A stretch of DNA of 64,000 bases, taken from Collybiopsis luxurians FD-317 M1 (lineage: Eukaryota > Basidiomycota > Agaricomycetes > Agaricales > Omphalotaceae). The stretch lies in assembly GCA_000827265.1 (NCBI GenBank), contig KN834755.1, positions 944,320 through 1,008,319 on the forward strand. Direction: 5' to 3'. Positions 35,135-46,202 of the stretch are shown here, piece after piece. The notes under the pieces are model-generated. The model was not told the DNA's origin. It saw nothing but the letters and a program-made list of their open reading frames with translations, and did not search any database. The translations under genes and the position numbers were made by a program. Position 1 is the first letter of the stretch; the number at the start of each line of letters is the position of its first letter.

Positions 35135-37874
35135 TCAACACCACACATCACCCCTCTCCGAATCAACCGAATCCACCCACCACCTCTTCCCCGACCCCCT
35201 CACCTTCCACTCCACCAACCCCCCAGCCCCCTTCCCTCCCTCCCCATACATCCCCACCCTCACCCCCATCCCAATATCCAAAAACGACGCAGTCGGAGTC
35301 GTAGAAGCAACATAGATATACCCCCCACTAGGATCAAAACATGTCCCCGCAATGTCCAGCTCCATAGAATCATCGGCATGGGCACTAGGTTTCGCAGACG
35401 ACATGCCCACGTCATCCCCATCCTCATCCTCATCGTCGCAATCATCCCCTTCCTCCTCCCCATCCTCCAGTTCCCCATCCCCGTCCGCCCTACGGTCCCG
35501 ACCATAAGAAGCAGCGCCACCCATCCTCGGCCACACCCTCAACCGACCCTGATGCGGCGCAGGGGACGAACTCCTCGACTGTACTCTCGATCCCACCCTC
35601 GACGAAGACGACAAACAATCATTATCCCATTCCCCACCCTCCCGCTCTCTATCCCTATCCCGCTCACGCTCCCCATCAGGATCAGGATCCCCATCCCCAT
35701 CCAAGTCGTCCATCTCATCAACCTGCATCCTCGCATCCCGGTCGTCACCCCCGTCCACTCTTATCGAGCGCAGCCCATGATTCCTAAACAAGGCTCTCAC
35801 ATCAGCCTCAACATCCCGGTCGCCTAGCGGGGGTATGACGACAAGATCCTGATCCTGGTCTTGGTCTGGGTCGTCCTCCTCCAAATCCATATCCCCATCC
35901 ATCGAACCTCGACCGCGCAGCTGTCGGCTCGTCTCATTCCTGTTCGTACCAGTACGCGTTGCACTACTAGTACCAGTCCCAGTCGTCGACGACGAAGCCT
36001 CCAATGTAGACCTCGCAGGAATCCTAAACGTATCTTCCAATGCAAGAACTACAAACGGAGTCTGATAGTGGTCGGTCCGAGTAGGAGGCAGAGAATACGT
36101 GTACGGGGATGTGTTTAACGGCGAAGACGATGACGGAGATTGTGAATTAGGATTCACGATGGAAGCAGCCAACGCCCTTGCATTCGATGCCGGTCGCCGA
36201 TACAGATATGAACGTGCGGGATTTCGGGCGGACCGCGTAAAAGTCCTCGATGACGTTGATGTCGTCGTCGCGGAAGATCTCGCATTTGACTCCGTTATCG
36301 TCGCACTGCGTCTGCGCGAGGTAGTGGGTCGGGTAGCGGTTGCCGTCGTCGTTGTCGTTGTCGAGGGACGCTGCGTAGAAACAGACGGAACACGGACGAT
36401 TTCCTCCGTTTCAAACGTCCGAGCATCTATCACATGAAGCAAAGAGGTATGCTAAACAAAGTCATAGTCAGCGGCCATAAGGAACCGGCTTGCGTGCCAA
36501 GCGAATAAACAAGGCCAGAACACACCTCTGTAAAGGTCATAATCTCCTTCCCACAGCCATCCCCACCTCCGTTTCCAAACTTGACGTTTCTCGCACTCCA
36601 TCCGGGGGCCTTTGATAGGCCTCTAGTCCATTCATAAGGATCATCGGATAAGAAGCCGCTGGCCATGCCGTTCCCAGAGATACCTCCAGTGTCAGATTTA
36701 TCAGTCTGATAAACTTTCAATGGCCTGGTACTGCGGACATCCCAAACACAAACAACACCCTCCTGCGAAGCAACAGCGTACTTTGTTCCATCTCTGGAAA
36801 ATGACGTACTGAACGAGGCAGCAAGAGTGGATGAAAAGAAGGGCAGAAGGTTCCGGTCCGGCGGAGGAACAGTGAGAGTTGCGACAGGAGAGAAGGATAA
36901 TTGACTTCCGCCGTAAATACGGTGAAGAAAGACCTTGGATGAGTCACCCACTGAGAGTAGGCAGGTGCCGTCAGGGGATATTGAAGCTAATACAACGGCA
37001 GTTGGTAACGGTTTAATATGATGGGGTTGTGACGGAGGGACGACATACAATGATTGACAGCGACGTTGAACCGCACAGAGCCTGCGCTGCGTATCTTGGG
37101 AGTACCCACACCCCTCACAGCCATTGGGATATCGAAAAATTTGACTGTACAGTCATTATTACTGATAGCCAACCTTGGTTCGATACTGCTTTCATTGGAT
37201 CGCCCTAACTCCATCGAAGTTAAAAGGATGGAATTGTTAATTGAGGCTGGCAGATGTTCTTCAAACTTCCATTCGAGAGCTCCAGTTCGACGTTGGCGGG
37301 TAGAATGGTGATGTAAGGATAAATGTAATTCAGCGTCCTGACCACCTGCTGCAAACAATGTGGCCCCGCCATTTAAGACTTCGAGAGACGTAAGATTTGC
37401 TGGAGAGAAATCGAGGTCGAATAGTGTCCGAGGTGTCTACGCACATGGGTTGAGCCCGAAATTGACAGATACCATGATATCGTTCATACTCACCGATCTA
37501 GGTTTCAGCAAGTCCTGCTCGACTACAGAGTTCTTTGTCACATAGTTTACAAGGCCTCTTTCCCTTGGACAGATAATCAGATCCCGGAGTTGCCTGTAGA
37601 ACGGTAGGGTGAGCCTGGTCACAGAATTCCGTACAGTGTACGACACGTACACATGGGCAATGTGCAAACCTGGAGCTGAAGCGATCGCCGTCGGCCTCGG
37701 TGAGGAAAGTAGAGAGATATCTCTGGTCATCGTCCAGCGCGACGAGCCTAGAGGTGTTGGGGATGTGATGGATGGTGAAGGAAGGAGATCAAGCCGGATG
37801 ACGGGTATCTCATTTAGAGTTATGGCGTGGGAACAAAAGTGGCGCAGTCCTCGTTCCGTATCACCGAACTGCAT
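35135..37874 (-). CDS. WD40-like protein with DUF2415-type motif
   Basis: Four exons (37874-37494, 37436-37049, 36986-36526, 36451-35135) give 848 residues. The N-terminal two thirds read as beta-propeller repeats, for example FAAGGQDAELHLSLH, LAISNNDCTVKFFDIP, SPDGTCLLSVGDSSKVFLHR and YAVASQEGVVCVWDVRSTRP. The block SLLHVIDARTFETEEIVRVP is the hallmark of the DUF2415 family. It is then interrupted by about 330 residues of Thr/Ser/Arg-rich and Asp/Glu-rich low complexity before the last blade GTCFDPSGGYIYVASTTPTA. The usual family role is unknown; WD40 propellers act as scaffolds. The first in-frame ATG of the exon was used. The insert makes the protein longer than a simple propeller. Confidence 0.8.
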
Positions 37875-38029
37875 CAGGAGCAGGGTAAGCGCTGCTGTAT
37901 ATACATAGCCTGGTCATTGTCAACCAATGGAGAAAGGCGTATATGTAATATAGTTTACAGGGTAACTAGCAAGCCACCTCCAGTGTAACAGCAGTCTCCT
38001 GTCAGTTTGCATACAATTCACCCTCGTTC

Positions 38030-38440
38030 AATGTGTCGTCGAGACACCGGTCAAGACCAAATTTCATAGGTTTAATTTCTGTCGCTGTAATCGCTTGAAT
38101 TAGCATTCCGGGAGTGAGATCAGCACTGGAAACGCCTGCCGACAGAGAAAAATTGGTTACCAGAGTACACCACAGGAGAATCATGTGGGGTTGATTCTTG
38201 GGTTGGTAAAACGTTGATACAACCAGAGGCCATGGAAAAAACCTCAATAGGATCATTTCCCAAATTGCCAATCGAGCGGCAGTATGGAAGTTCAGGAAGG
38301 GGGGTAGGCTTCATCGAAATGTACGAAAATTGCACATAATTTAGCACCCGAGGCAAAATCAGCGATCCCTCGAGCTCTCACTCCATCATAGAATCGTAGC
38401 GGCTAACAGGAGGAGTAGACCGACTTTCGAGGAGTCTTTC
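38030..38440 (-). pseudogene. Decayed APH-like kinase relic, inverted
   Basis: On the minus strand the N-terminal leader (about 38440-38380), the PRVLNYV...SYISM block (about 38360-38300) and the FFPWPLV...TNFSLS block (about 38250-38140) follow the kinase genes at 21-25 kb. The C-terminal exon motif, with its CAG acceptor and ACAGAAATTAAACC (about 38080-38065), is also recognisable. The catalytic loop region is deleted and the frame is broken. It is 13 kb from the array and on the opposite strand. Confidence 0.65.
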
Positions 38441-38999
38441 CATCACTGTGTGGAGATGGTGGTGGCTGAGAGTACCAAGCGTCAAGTCAAGGCGCTGATC
38501 AAACGCTAGCCGCCCGATGATGGTGCCCTCGAATCATATTCGATGCTCAATGGAAGTAACCATGACCTTCAGAACCTCTCCAAGTCGCTTAACTTCTTGA
38601 AAAGCCAGAACACCTTCTAGAACTTAAAGCTCTCCTCTTACAGCTCGTTCACAGGCCCGCCGGGCTTCTGAACGACTTCTTGCAATACTTTGTGTCACCT
38701 GCGAAGATCATGTTCCAACGCCCCATGACGATACCGTGACAGCTAAAGTCAAAATCATGCGTTGCTATAAAGGAAGCATGAACGCGAGCATAAACCCTTC
38801 CGCTCACAACTTTGATGAATCCAGCACTCGGACATTGTCGCCTTCCTCTGACTCGGTCCGCTTCTAAAAAGAGCTTACTGCTCAAAACATTACAGCTTTG
38901 TTTCCCAATGATGTTAAGTAGATGCGCGGCAACCAATACAGCTTGTAAGTTTTTCCTTCGCATCCCGTATCCATCAGTACACGATACACCACTCAAGTT
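38441..38999. other. Intergenic, nothing firm
   Basis: Possible further decayed sequence, but I cannot align it to anything else in the window. Confidence 0.4.
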
Positions 39000-39925
39000 T
39001 AATGCAAAGAAAATTTGCGGCACCTGTTGAACCGACCACCATTCAGCAGATCTCCTCTGTAGTTGAAGCAGGCGCGAAACAAAATCTACGCGTTGCCATC
39101 AGACGTGGTGTATGTGTTCCCCATACCTTCTCGCCTTCTCTACCCCATCTCATTCATATCCAACAGCATTCCTACACCACCAACGGCCTTGGAGGAACAG
39201 ATGGAGCACTCATCATGACGGTCGACGCCCGTACACTAATATTGGAGGTAGTTGGTGAGCTTTATCTGCACTATGCAAGGCTTCGTGGGGTGTTGTTTCG
39301 CGTTTCACGTCGTGAATGCGGGGCATGACGCTACTGTTGTCCCTGCAAACAAGACTATCGTCACTGCTTCCAGGGATTCCAAGCCTTAGCTGTATTGGAA
39401 TTCTTGTGTTTCAATCCGTTCAAGGAATTGTTTTCATCAATCGGAATCATCTCCTCCGTTAAATTCCGCACTTCTGAGGTTCCTTCTTCTGGAACGGTTT
39501 TTGAATACTTTTGAATACTTCTGGGAGATGGATATTTCTGCTACAACCGATGCCTTTATTAAATTCCAGGCATGGGCTCTCATTGGTTCCATTACGTTTA
39601 ACTTCGGTGGCGAACTTTATCATATGCAATATGCCCAGCGACTGACAATGGGGTATGTACCTTTCCGTGATAAGTTTCTTCATTAACTGCCTGCTCTGGG
39701 GCTTTTCCTAACTACATCGATGATAGATTGCCAGACTGTGAGTCATTTATCCGGCTCTCCCCCTATTTCCTCTTCTACAGCTTCGTTTTAAGCGCAAAAG
39801 AACAATCTCCGATGAGTCCTGCTTATTGATCTGTCTGATTTCCTTCAAGGCAACAGATTCCTACCTCGATTGGAAAACCATGGACGACATGAAACGAGGA
39901 AATAAATTCAGGACCTGGTAAATTG
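39000..39925 (+). pseudogene. Relic of an FAD-linked oxidase (berberine-bridge-like)
   Basis: Pieces of an FAD-binding oxidase are readable. VEPTTIQQISSVVEAGAKQN and LRVAIRRG (39020-39108) lead, across a possible 59-bp intron, into HSYTTNGLGGTDGALIM (about 39166-39216), which matches the GGHSY-type flavin-binding loop of the family. Later pieces (NFGGELYHMQYAQRLTMGY at about 39600-39655; DSYLDWKTMDDMKRGNKF at about 39855-39910) may be the C-terminal half. Frames break between pieces and much of the middle is missing, so it is called dead. Some of the later pieces could belong to another gene. Confidence 0.45.
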
Positions 39926-40698
39926 TCCAGGAAGGTTGTTTCTGCTGGAAAAAATATCAGATAAAAGGGACTTCTACATACCTACCAAAGCAATGCCTCT
40001 AAACAGCTACGAAACGAAGTCAACGTCTCAACGCCGGCGGCTATCCACATTTGTCCAGGGGTCGTTCAAAATGCATCGTTCCTATCAGAAACTAGGTATT
40101 CAGCACGTCCCGCCCTAGGTGTTCAATCATAAACAGGATCGGTGTAGTAAGTATAAGTCGTGAACATGAAATAATTCAGTATGGACACCAGGTAACGTTC
40201 AGCATCCTCAAGCTTTCAAATTGCAACTTCGATGTACGTGGGCGAATGCCGATATAGATAGAGCTGCCGTGTCAATCCGATGACCGGCATGAAACTGGGC
40301 CGAGCCTTTAGAGCTTTAGCTCTCATCGTGGGAGGTTTCAAATTGACAAAAGGCCCTTCCGGAAGCTCAACAGCTTTTTGAAAAGACAAGAGCGTTTGAT
40401 GATGATCAAAAGATTTTTGAGCTTTTCGTCCTTAAACGGTTATGCCACCCTTGGGACTGATGTGCCCCATTTGACACTAACTCTTTTGACGCTAGCCATT
40501 TCCTAAGGCGCCCTATCCAGGCAGTTTATAATCGCTCGACCATTCTTTGTTTCGAATTTTTGCCACAGTCTCTCTCAGACTTGGGCGCTTTTATCTCGTG
40601 CTGGCTTTGCCCGTGTAACTTCACTCGAAGTCACTACGTTAATTCATACCATTGAGCCCGATATCTTCTTCGCTAAGCGATTCAGCCTCAGACACAGT
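39926..40698. other. Intergenic, nothing recognised
   Basis: No coding signal. The last 100 bases are the leader of the small Ser-rich protein gene. Confidence 0.5.
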
Positions 40699-41265
40699 AT
40701 GTCGAGGAAAGCGTCTTCTCATTCGCCCGCTTCCCCTCATGTTAAAGGAAGTCGAGGCAAACAGACGCCACTCAAATCGTCGAGCACTTCCTCCGACTCA
40801 TCTACGTCTTCCTACGCCTCCACAACGTCCTGGGATTCAGCCTACTCCTCCAGTTCATCCTCTGCTTACTTGGTTCCTCCTCCACGATTATGTCCCGTAC
40901 GTCTTCTTGCCCTTTTAAATTCCTGCCCAGTACTGACACTTGTTGGTTATTCTCTTAGGCTTGTCAGACGGGAGTGATTCGAGCGGTGGCCACAGTGGAG
41001 AAATGGGTTTATCCTGCTCAATGCACACAATGCGATCTAGTCTATGAGAAGGTCAGTCTTTGGAACCTACCGCCCATGGTCCATCGTCTTTGACCAATTC
41101 TTTCCAAATTCTCAGAGCGGTCTGCGATACAAACCTCAACTACCTGAAGTCATTTCAGCTTTCGAGAGTGTTCAAAGGCAAGCATGGTACTACAGGCAGC
41201 AGCTCATTGCGCAATCGAACATTAGCCTGCCTCCGACACCTATTCCAGGTTCACACAGTCCTTGA
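40699..41265 (+). CDS. Small Ser-rich protein with a zinc-ribbon-like motif
   Basis: Three exons (40699-40896, 40959-41051, 41116-41265) give 146 residues. The N-terminal 60 residues are mainly Ser, Thr, Lys and Tyr. The middle carries LCPACQTGVIRAV, an acceptor-spanning CPxC, followed by YPAQCTQCDLVYEK, so CxxC...CxxC could bind one zinc. The C-terminus has a short helical stretch with ESVQRQAWYYRQQLIAQ. It is not a family I can name. The gene runs toward the dioxygenase gene on the other strand, with less than 200 bp between their ends. Confidence 0.6.
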
Positions 41266-41457
41266 ACATCAGTATGGTGTTCAGATGCCTTTCGAACATG
41301 AATGTGATGATTTGCAATGGGCCACCTGGTGTTATTTATAGCTGTAGCAAGATATGAGCCTTCGAGATCACGTCGAGATATGATTCCTGAATGTAATTTC
41401 ACACCTTACATAGATCGATTACATGTTACATGTTTTTCAGTGTACAACAGAATAAAT

Positions 41458-43108
41458 TCAAGCATATGGCTTTTCAGCGAAACCAGGGAGGATAGTGGCA
41501 TTACGATATTTAGGCTCATCATGGTACCCTTTGGTCCGCTGCCACTTCTGTTTTGCAAAGGTCCATTCTGTTGGATGTCACGATAAGGCAACGACATAGA
41601 AAAAGTGTCAAAAACACTTGCCTTCCATGGTAGGAACAGGGTTTTCAGACTTTTCGAAATCGTTCCGAGTGTATCCTTCACGCTTAAGAACCGGGGAGTC
41701 CTTGATCGTCGCGAGAACGACATCGTTATGCGGACTGCAAATGATTTAATCGGCCCGGTCCTACTGAATTTTAACGACTTACCGCGAGAAATACAACAAA
41801 CCCAGCCGATCAACGTGCTGCTGATCTGCAGGTGGGACTACGACTCTGGGTGTGTTGTGGTTCGTCCTTTAACGAAACACGGTAAGAAGTGTCAGTTGGA
41901 CGTACCGATGTATAGTACTCTTGACATATCCCGCTGTTAAGAACTGAAGAGCGTCGCATGCATTTACGGTTAAAGTTGCGTCTTGCGGTTTGACCCACTT
42001 CCATTCATCAGTAGTATGATATCGAATTTGAAGTGCAGCTACAGGCTGACGGAAGAGTAACGTGAAGCTTCCGAGATCTAGAACGCAGAGTGTGATATAA
42101 GAGGATCGGAAGACGCAGAAGTCGATCCAGCTCACCGGTATGACCGTAGGTCCAGTTGGTCAACAGCTTGTTCTCTTCAGGAGAGAACTTGGAGTATTTC
42201 ATGTATCTGAGATGATCCTAATGCGGGCGTGTGAGTCAGATGGAATGAGCTCGACGAACATTTGAACGCTAACCTCGCTCTTGACTGGATATTGATGCAG
42301 TTTGGTGAAGTAGTCTTCCGGTAGCTCAAGAGCGATAGCCAAAAGTACAAAGAGTGGGTCCAACACTTCCGTGTGGAGTGACTGCACAACATTATTTGGT
42401 TTACAGTGAAGGACCTGAAAGGATTACAGACTCTTGCGAACTCCTCAATCTCAGGAAGGTTCTTCTGAATGACTTCGGGATGGTTATGAGGAAAGTCGCC
42501 GTTGAATTCTAAGGTCAAAGGTTAGAGCATACAATAGGAAAACTTCCAGGAACGCTTACTGGGAATGTTGTAAATCTCAGTTCTGTCTCGAATTCCGGCT
42601 TCACGGTTAATTCTAAGCAATCATTGTCAACGATCGAGGCAACGAAAGGGAAGTATCCGTACATTCTCCTCCCAGCTGGGACGTATCCGTTGAATTGCCC
42701 CTGATCTTTAGCGACTTTAGAGAGGAGGCCGTGACAAGGGTCAACGAAATAGATCTCACCTAAGCCTTCTGGGGTGTACTTTTCCTTTTCTCCAAGAGGT
42801 AACTCATAGAACTGTTTCCCCAGGGTAAACTGCCGGTCAACTCGCTCTTGTGAGATATTGAAATTCTTCACATAGAAGAAACCTTCTTCGCGGACGGCAT
42901 TGATCAAAGTCTGAGCGAGCTGCTTTTTACCTTCCTCAGTCTTGTACAGACTAAGGTCAACGGTGACCAAATCTGCCCAATCAAGGTTTTCCTGGTGATG
43001 AAAACGACATACACAATATAGATCCACTGTAGCGTTCGAAGACAAAAGGCTAACCTTTGTTTCGGGCACATAGTCGAATGAGCCAAGTTGAGGCAATGGA
43101 ACAGGCAT
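41458..43108 (-). CDS. 2-oxoglutarate/Fe(II)-dependent dioxygenase (isopenicillin N synthase-like)
   Basis: Non-heme iron oxygenase that couples decarboxylation of 2-oxoglutarate to oxidation of an unknown small substrate. Eleven exons (43108-43055, 42991-42760, 42714-42663, 42612-42560, 42508-42432, 42381-42274, 42217-42136, 42077-41906, 41845-41783, 41734-41622, 41567-41458) close to 371 residues. The N-terminal DIOX_N-like part has NAVREEGFFYVKNF. The iron ligands are H218 and D220 in GHTD and H276 in STIHR. The block LLYFSRPHNDV follows. The tail ILPGFAEKPYA is typical of the fungal family. Tenth intron is GC-AG (donor GAAG|GCAAGT). The product is probably cytosolic, since no signal peptide is seen. 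Confidence 0.85.
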
Positions 43109-43598
43109 TACGATGACCAGAGTGCAGGGATAAGTACGGCGCGTTTCTCATGAGAAGAGTTTTACTGAGCTTAAATATGATAGGATAGGATAGGATAATA
43201 ATATATGTGACTCAGCAGTAAAAAGAAGCGGCGAAATCAAATGACCTTTGACCTAATTTCTGGCTTGTATTGCGTTATAAGCATCACACCGCAATTGCGC
43301 TATTCTCAGCTTCAAAATCGGATAGTTGGGATGGTCATTCGGATAGTAGGGCAGCCCACAAAAGTTGCTTACCAAGCGGCAATCACTTCGGACAGCAGGC
43401 GGGCCGATGAACCGCTTCCGGCTTCGAACTGATTCGCTTCGAGCACCTTAGGGCTGTAAGCGAGTAATTCAAAGTATAGGTAGGGTGCATCCAAATATCG
43501 TACAGGATAGTCGCCAATTACACAAAAATTTCGGTATGTACGAGTACCGGAAGCTCTGTGTTGGATCATACAGACCCGCTCTGCAGATTGATACCGAG
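43109..43598. other. Intergenic with a short GGATA repeat
   Basis: GATAGGATAGGATAGGATA at 43179-43197 lies just upstream of the dioxygenase start. The remainder holds no recognisable gene. Confidence 0.5.
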
Positions 43599-45454
43599 TC
43601 ACGACCTCGCGGAAGGGCAAGGCATTCTGGTATCGCGAATTCGATCCGTAGTCGAACATACGTTAATTGAGGAAAGCTGGTCCAAACTGATAGCATCTAC
43701 AACGAACTCCGGCTCAGATAACAGACCGAGCGCTTGCCCCACATCTGCCGGCTCCAGCGAACCCTTTTTCATCTCACGCAGTCCGAGCAAGAAGCGTGCA
43801 TTCATGATTGCGGACAAGCTACATTTCGGGATTCGCAACCCATAAGTCCGAGGGGGGATGAATGGTGGCTTCACTCACAGTAGTATGAAATTATTGAAGA
43901 GGGAACTGTACAATCCCTGGAATGCATTCGGCATTGAGTCAGTATCTCTGACGTCTAGAAAATCATAAAGAAAATTCATGACACCCACATGCGGAGCCTG
44001 TAAGCTGGAAAATCAATGCTATACCGCATTAAATGTAAGGGAAACAGGCGTACAAAGTACAGTGCTACTGCGATTAGTTGAGGTATCGTGACGGCCCTAG
44101 AGTACATCAATAATTTTGAGCACTTTCCGAACTACCAGTCCAGTCCACACATACCCGAGATAGAGAATACCTACCCGCACATCCGAGCATGAATGAAAAC
44201 TCAAAGGAACGGTAACGGATCCTTTAACCTCACCTGATTTTAAGATATAATCTAGAAGATTATGTCGCCCTAGTTTTCCAAAACCTCCAGCCTTTTGAAT
44301 GACGTGAAGAACGCTCATCAACATCAAGGCTAAAAAAGAAAAGCAATTTGTCAATTCCCAGTCAACGGTTATAGCTGCTGCAGGCCGAAAGTGTTCACGT
44401 CGGTTCTCACCTGTCGCGACAAGATCGAAGGCAGTCAGGACGATGTAAGTGAGAGCCCCGGCTGAGCGGGTGAAGTGCAAGGTCAGACGAAGGGGGAAAA
44501 ACGGGTAAGTGTCAACTTTCTCATAGGATGCAGAAAAACCTCCTTACATCTAGCTCCTCGGGTAGAAATAGTAAATCCATCGGATAATTGAAAGAAGAAA
44601 TTTTATCTTCCAAAAATTGACTCACATTGTTTCTGATGACAGACTGTTGTAGGAGCACGACGATTGGACACCTTGGAACTGCAGAAGCACAGGGAGAAAA
44701 TATCGGGTTCGAAAATCAATCAGTTCTCGCCCAAACTGGAAATAGAAACTTACAATAACCAAGGCAAAGATTGCGATTCCAAAAGCAGATAATATCAGAG
44801 CACAGAATAAACTTTGCAGCAACGCATACACGCGTAAGATTATTGAAACTATTAAGACTGTTCACCTACTGGACGAGCTCAAACTCGAATTGTACGCACT
44901 AGTGATGGCTAGACGCGTTGGGAGGAATGAGAAATACCAGAAAAATTGATAAAGCGCATTGCAGCTGTAAAATACAAGCCTCTTTAGCTCATACCGGTCA
45001 TCTTAAATTCGAGTTCAACCCACATACTACGAACGGTTCAATATTTCATTCAGTAATTCAACAAACGAATCTTCGTTCGAGTAAACTGACCTTAGGAGTT
45101 TTCGGAGAGTAGGAGACCCTCCATATCTGATATACGACCACTGCATATCGATTCACAAAGTAGATGACATTTGACCACCGAAATCTATCACAAGTGCTCC
45201 AGACCAAATGCACTTCTCGATCCAAATTGATTATAATCTCATAAAACAGGAGTGCTAGAAGGACTGCATATCAGCTACAACCCGGACGACAACTGCAATC
45301 TTAATTACTAAATTTTGCATAGTCAGCGTAGTGTACTAAACACCTGTACGTTTAGGGTTATTTATTCTGTTAAGTAGCCAAAGGCCATTGAGTCGCACTG
45401 TTTTCGAAAATATTCTTCTGCGGGGTTGTTCACAGTAGCTTCGTCATAAGACAT
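43599..45454 (-). CDS. DUF6533-type multi-pass membrane protein, copy I
   Basis: Start MSYDEATVNNPAEEYF at 45454, then short exons: HYADYAKF, the DUF6533 core YEIIINLDREVHLVW and WSNVIYF, RYAVVVYQIW, FFWYFSF, a membrane segment with SAFGIAIFALVIV, GALTYIVLTAFDLVAT, ALMLMSVLHVIQKAGG, VTIPQLIAVALYF, the 9-nt microexon APH (43997-43989), LYSSLFNNFILL and the last exon NARFLLGLREM to the stop at 43599. About 12 exons, around 390 residues and seven membrane segments are expected. The splice path between about 44520 and 44640 is not clean, because no good acceptor is seen, so it may be a damaged copy. No function is known for DUF6533. Confidence 0.6.
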
Positions 45455-46202
45455 CTCGGGAAGACAAAGTAGGAGGGACGAGTTCTGAGAGGCAAAAAGA
45501 CGGCCATAAGCTCAAATACATGGTTCCTTTAACGAAGATTGCCTCGGAGAACTCGGCTGTTTCCGAGCGTCTACGTAGTGCTATGCGAAGTTCATTTCAT
45601 TAACAGAGAGGAGAGAGCGTCAGGGTAGGGAAAGGTCAGGTTTCAAAATCTACCTCAGGTCGACCACCTCGCGAACCAGTGTGGAATGGTGACACATGGA
45701 ACGGAGCGGAGCCATTAGATATTTGACAGGTTGACTCTTGACATGAAGCACGAGACTGCAGGGAAGCGTATAAGCTCGTAAAGGCGACTCTCAGTCATAA
45801 TTTAGTTATACTTAGTGAACTTCGTGTGCCACTGCCAAAAGAAACTGAACTCATTATAATCCGCCAAGGGAGAACATGGGCTGTAATCAACTAGCGATGC
45901 TTGGTACTCTATTCTATGTACAACCAAGACTCACTAACTTAGTTCAGAGCTAAATCTCATCCCCGAATGCTTAGGCAGCCTTTGACAAGTTCATCGGTGC
46001 CCTGGTTACTAACACTAACTGATAAACCCCCTTTCACCTTGTCTTGCCCTACCGTGGAATGAACCAGATAGCATAACATATCCCAAGTCCGTGCGATGCA
46101 GTTCAGAGATCATAGACTGTGTGCCGAGTCTCCGTTGTAAGTAGGTCCAACATCAAGCTTTGTGTCGAGGCTCATTACTCCTTCAACCTACTTTTGACTT
46201 TA
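45455..46202. other. Intergenic, nothing recognised
   Basis: Upstream region of copy I and downstream region of copy II. No other signal. Confidence 0.5.

Noticed and set aside
35378..35827. Plus-strand ORFs with Pro/Ile/Arg repeats
   Set aside because: Antisense of the low-complexity exon of the WD40-like gene.
41846..41905. Shorter 39-bp version of the eighth dioxygenase intron
   Set aside because: It keeps frame but adds residues (TNHNTP) not expected in the family; the 60-bp version ending CCCAG gives the typical HRVVVPPADQQ.
42382..42431. Alternative donor GTAATC for the fifth dioxygenase intron
   Set aside because: It breaks the frame. The GTCTGT donor keeps EEFARSLHTEVLDPL.
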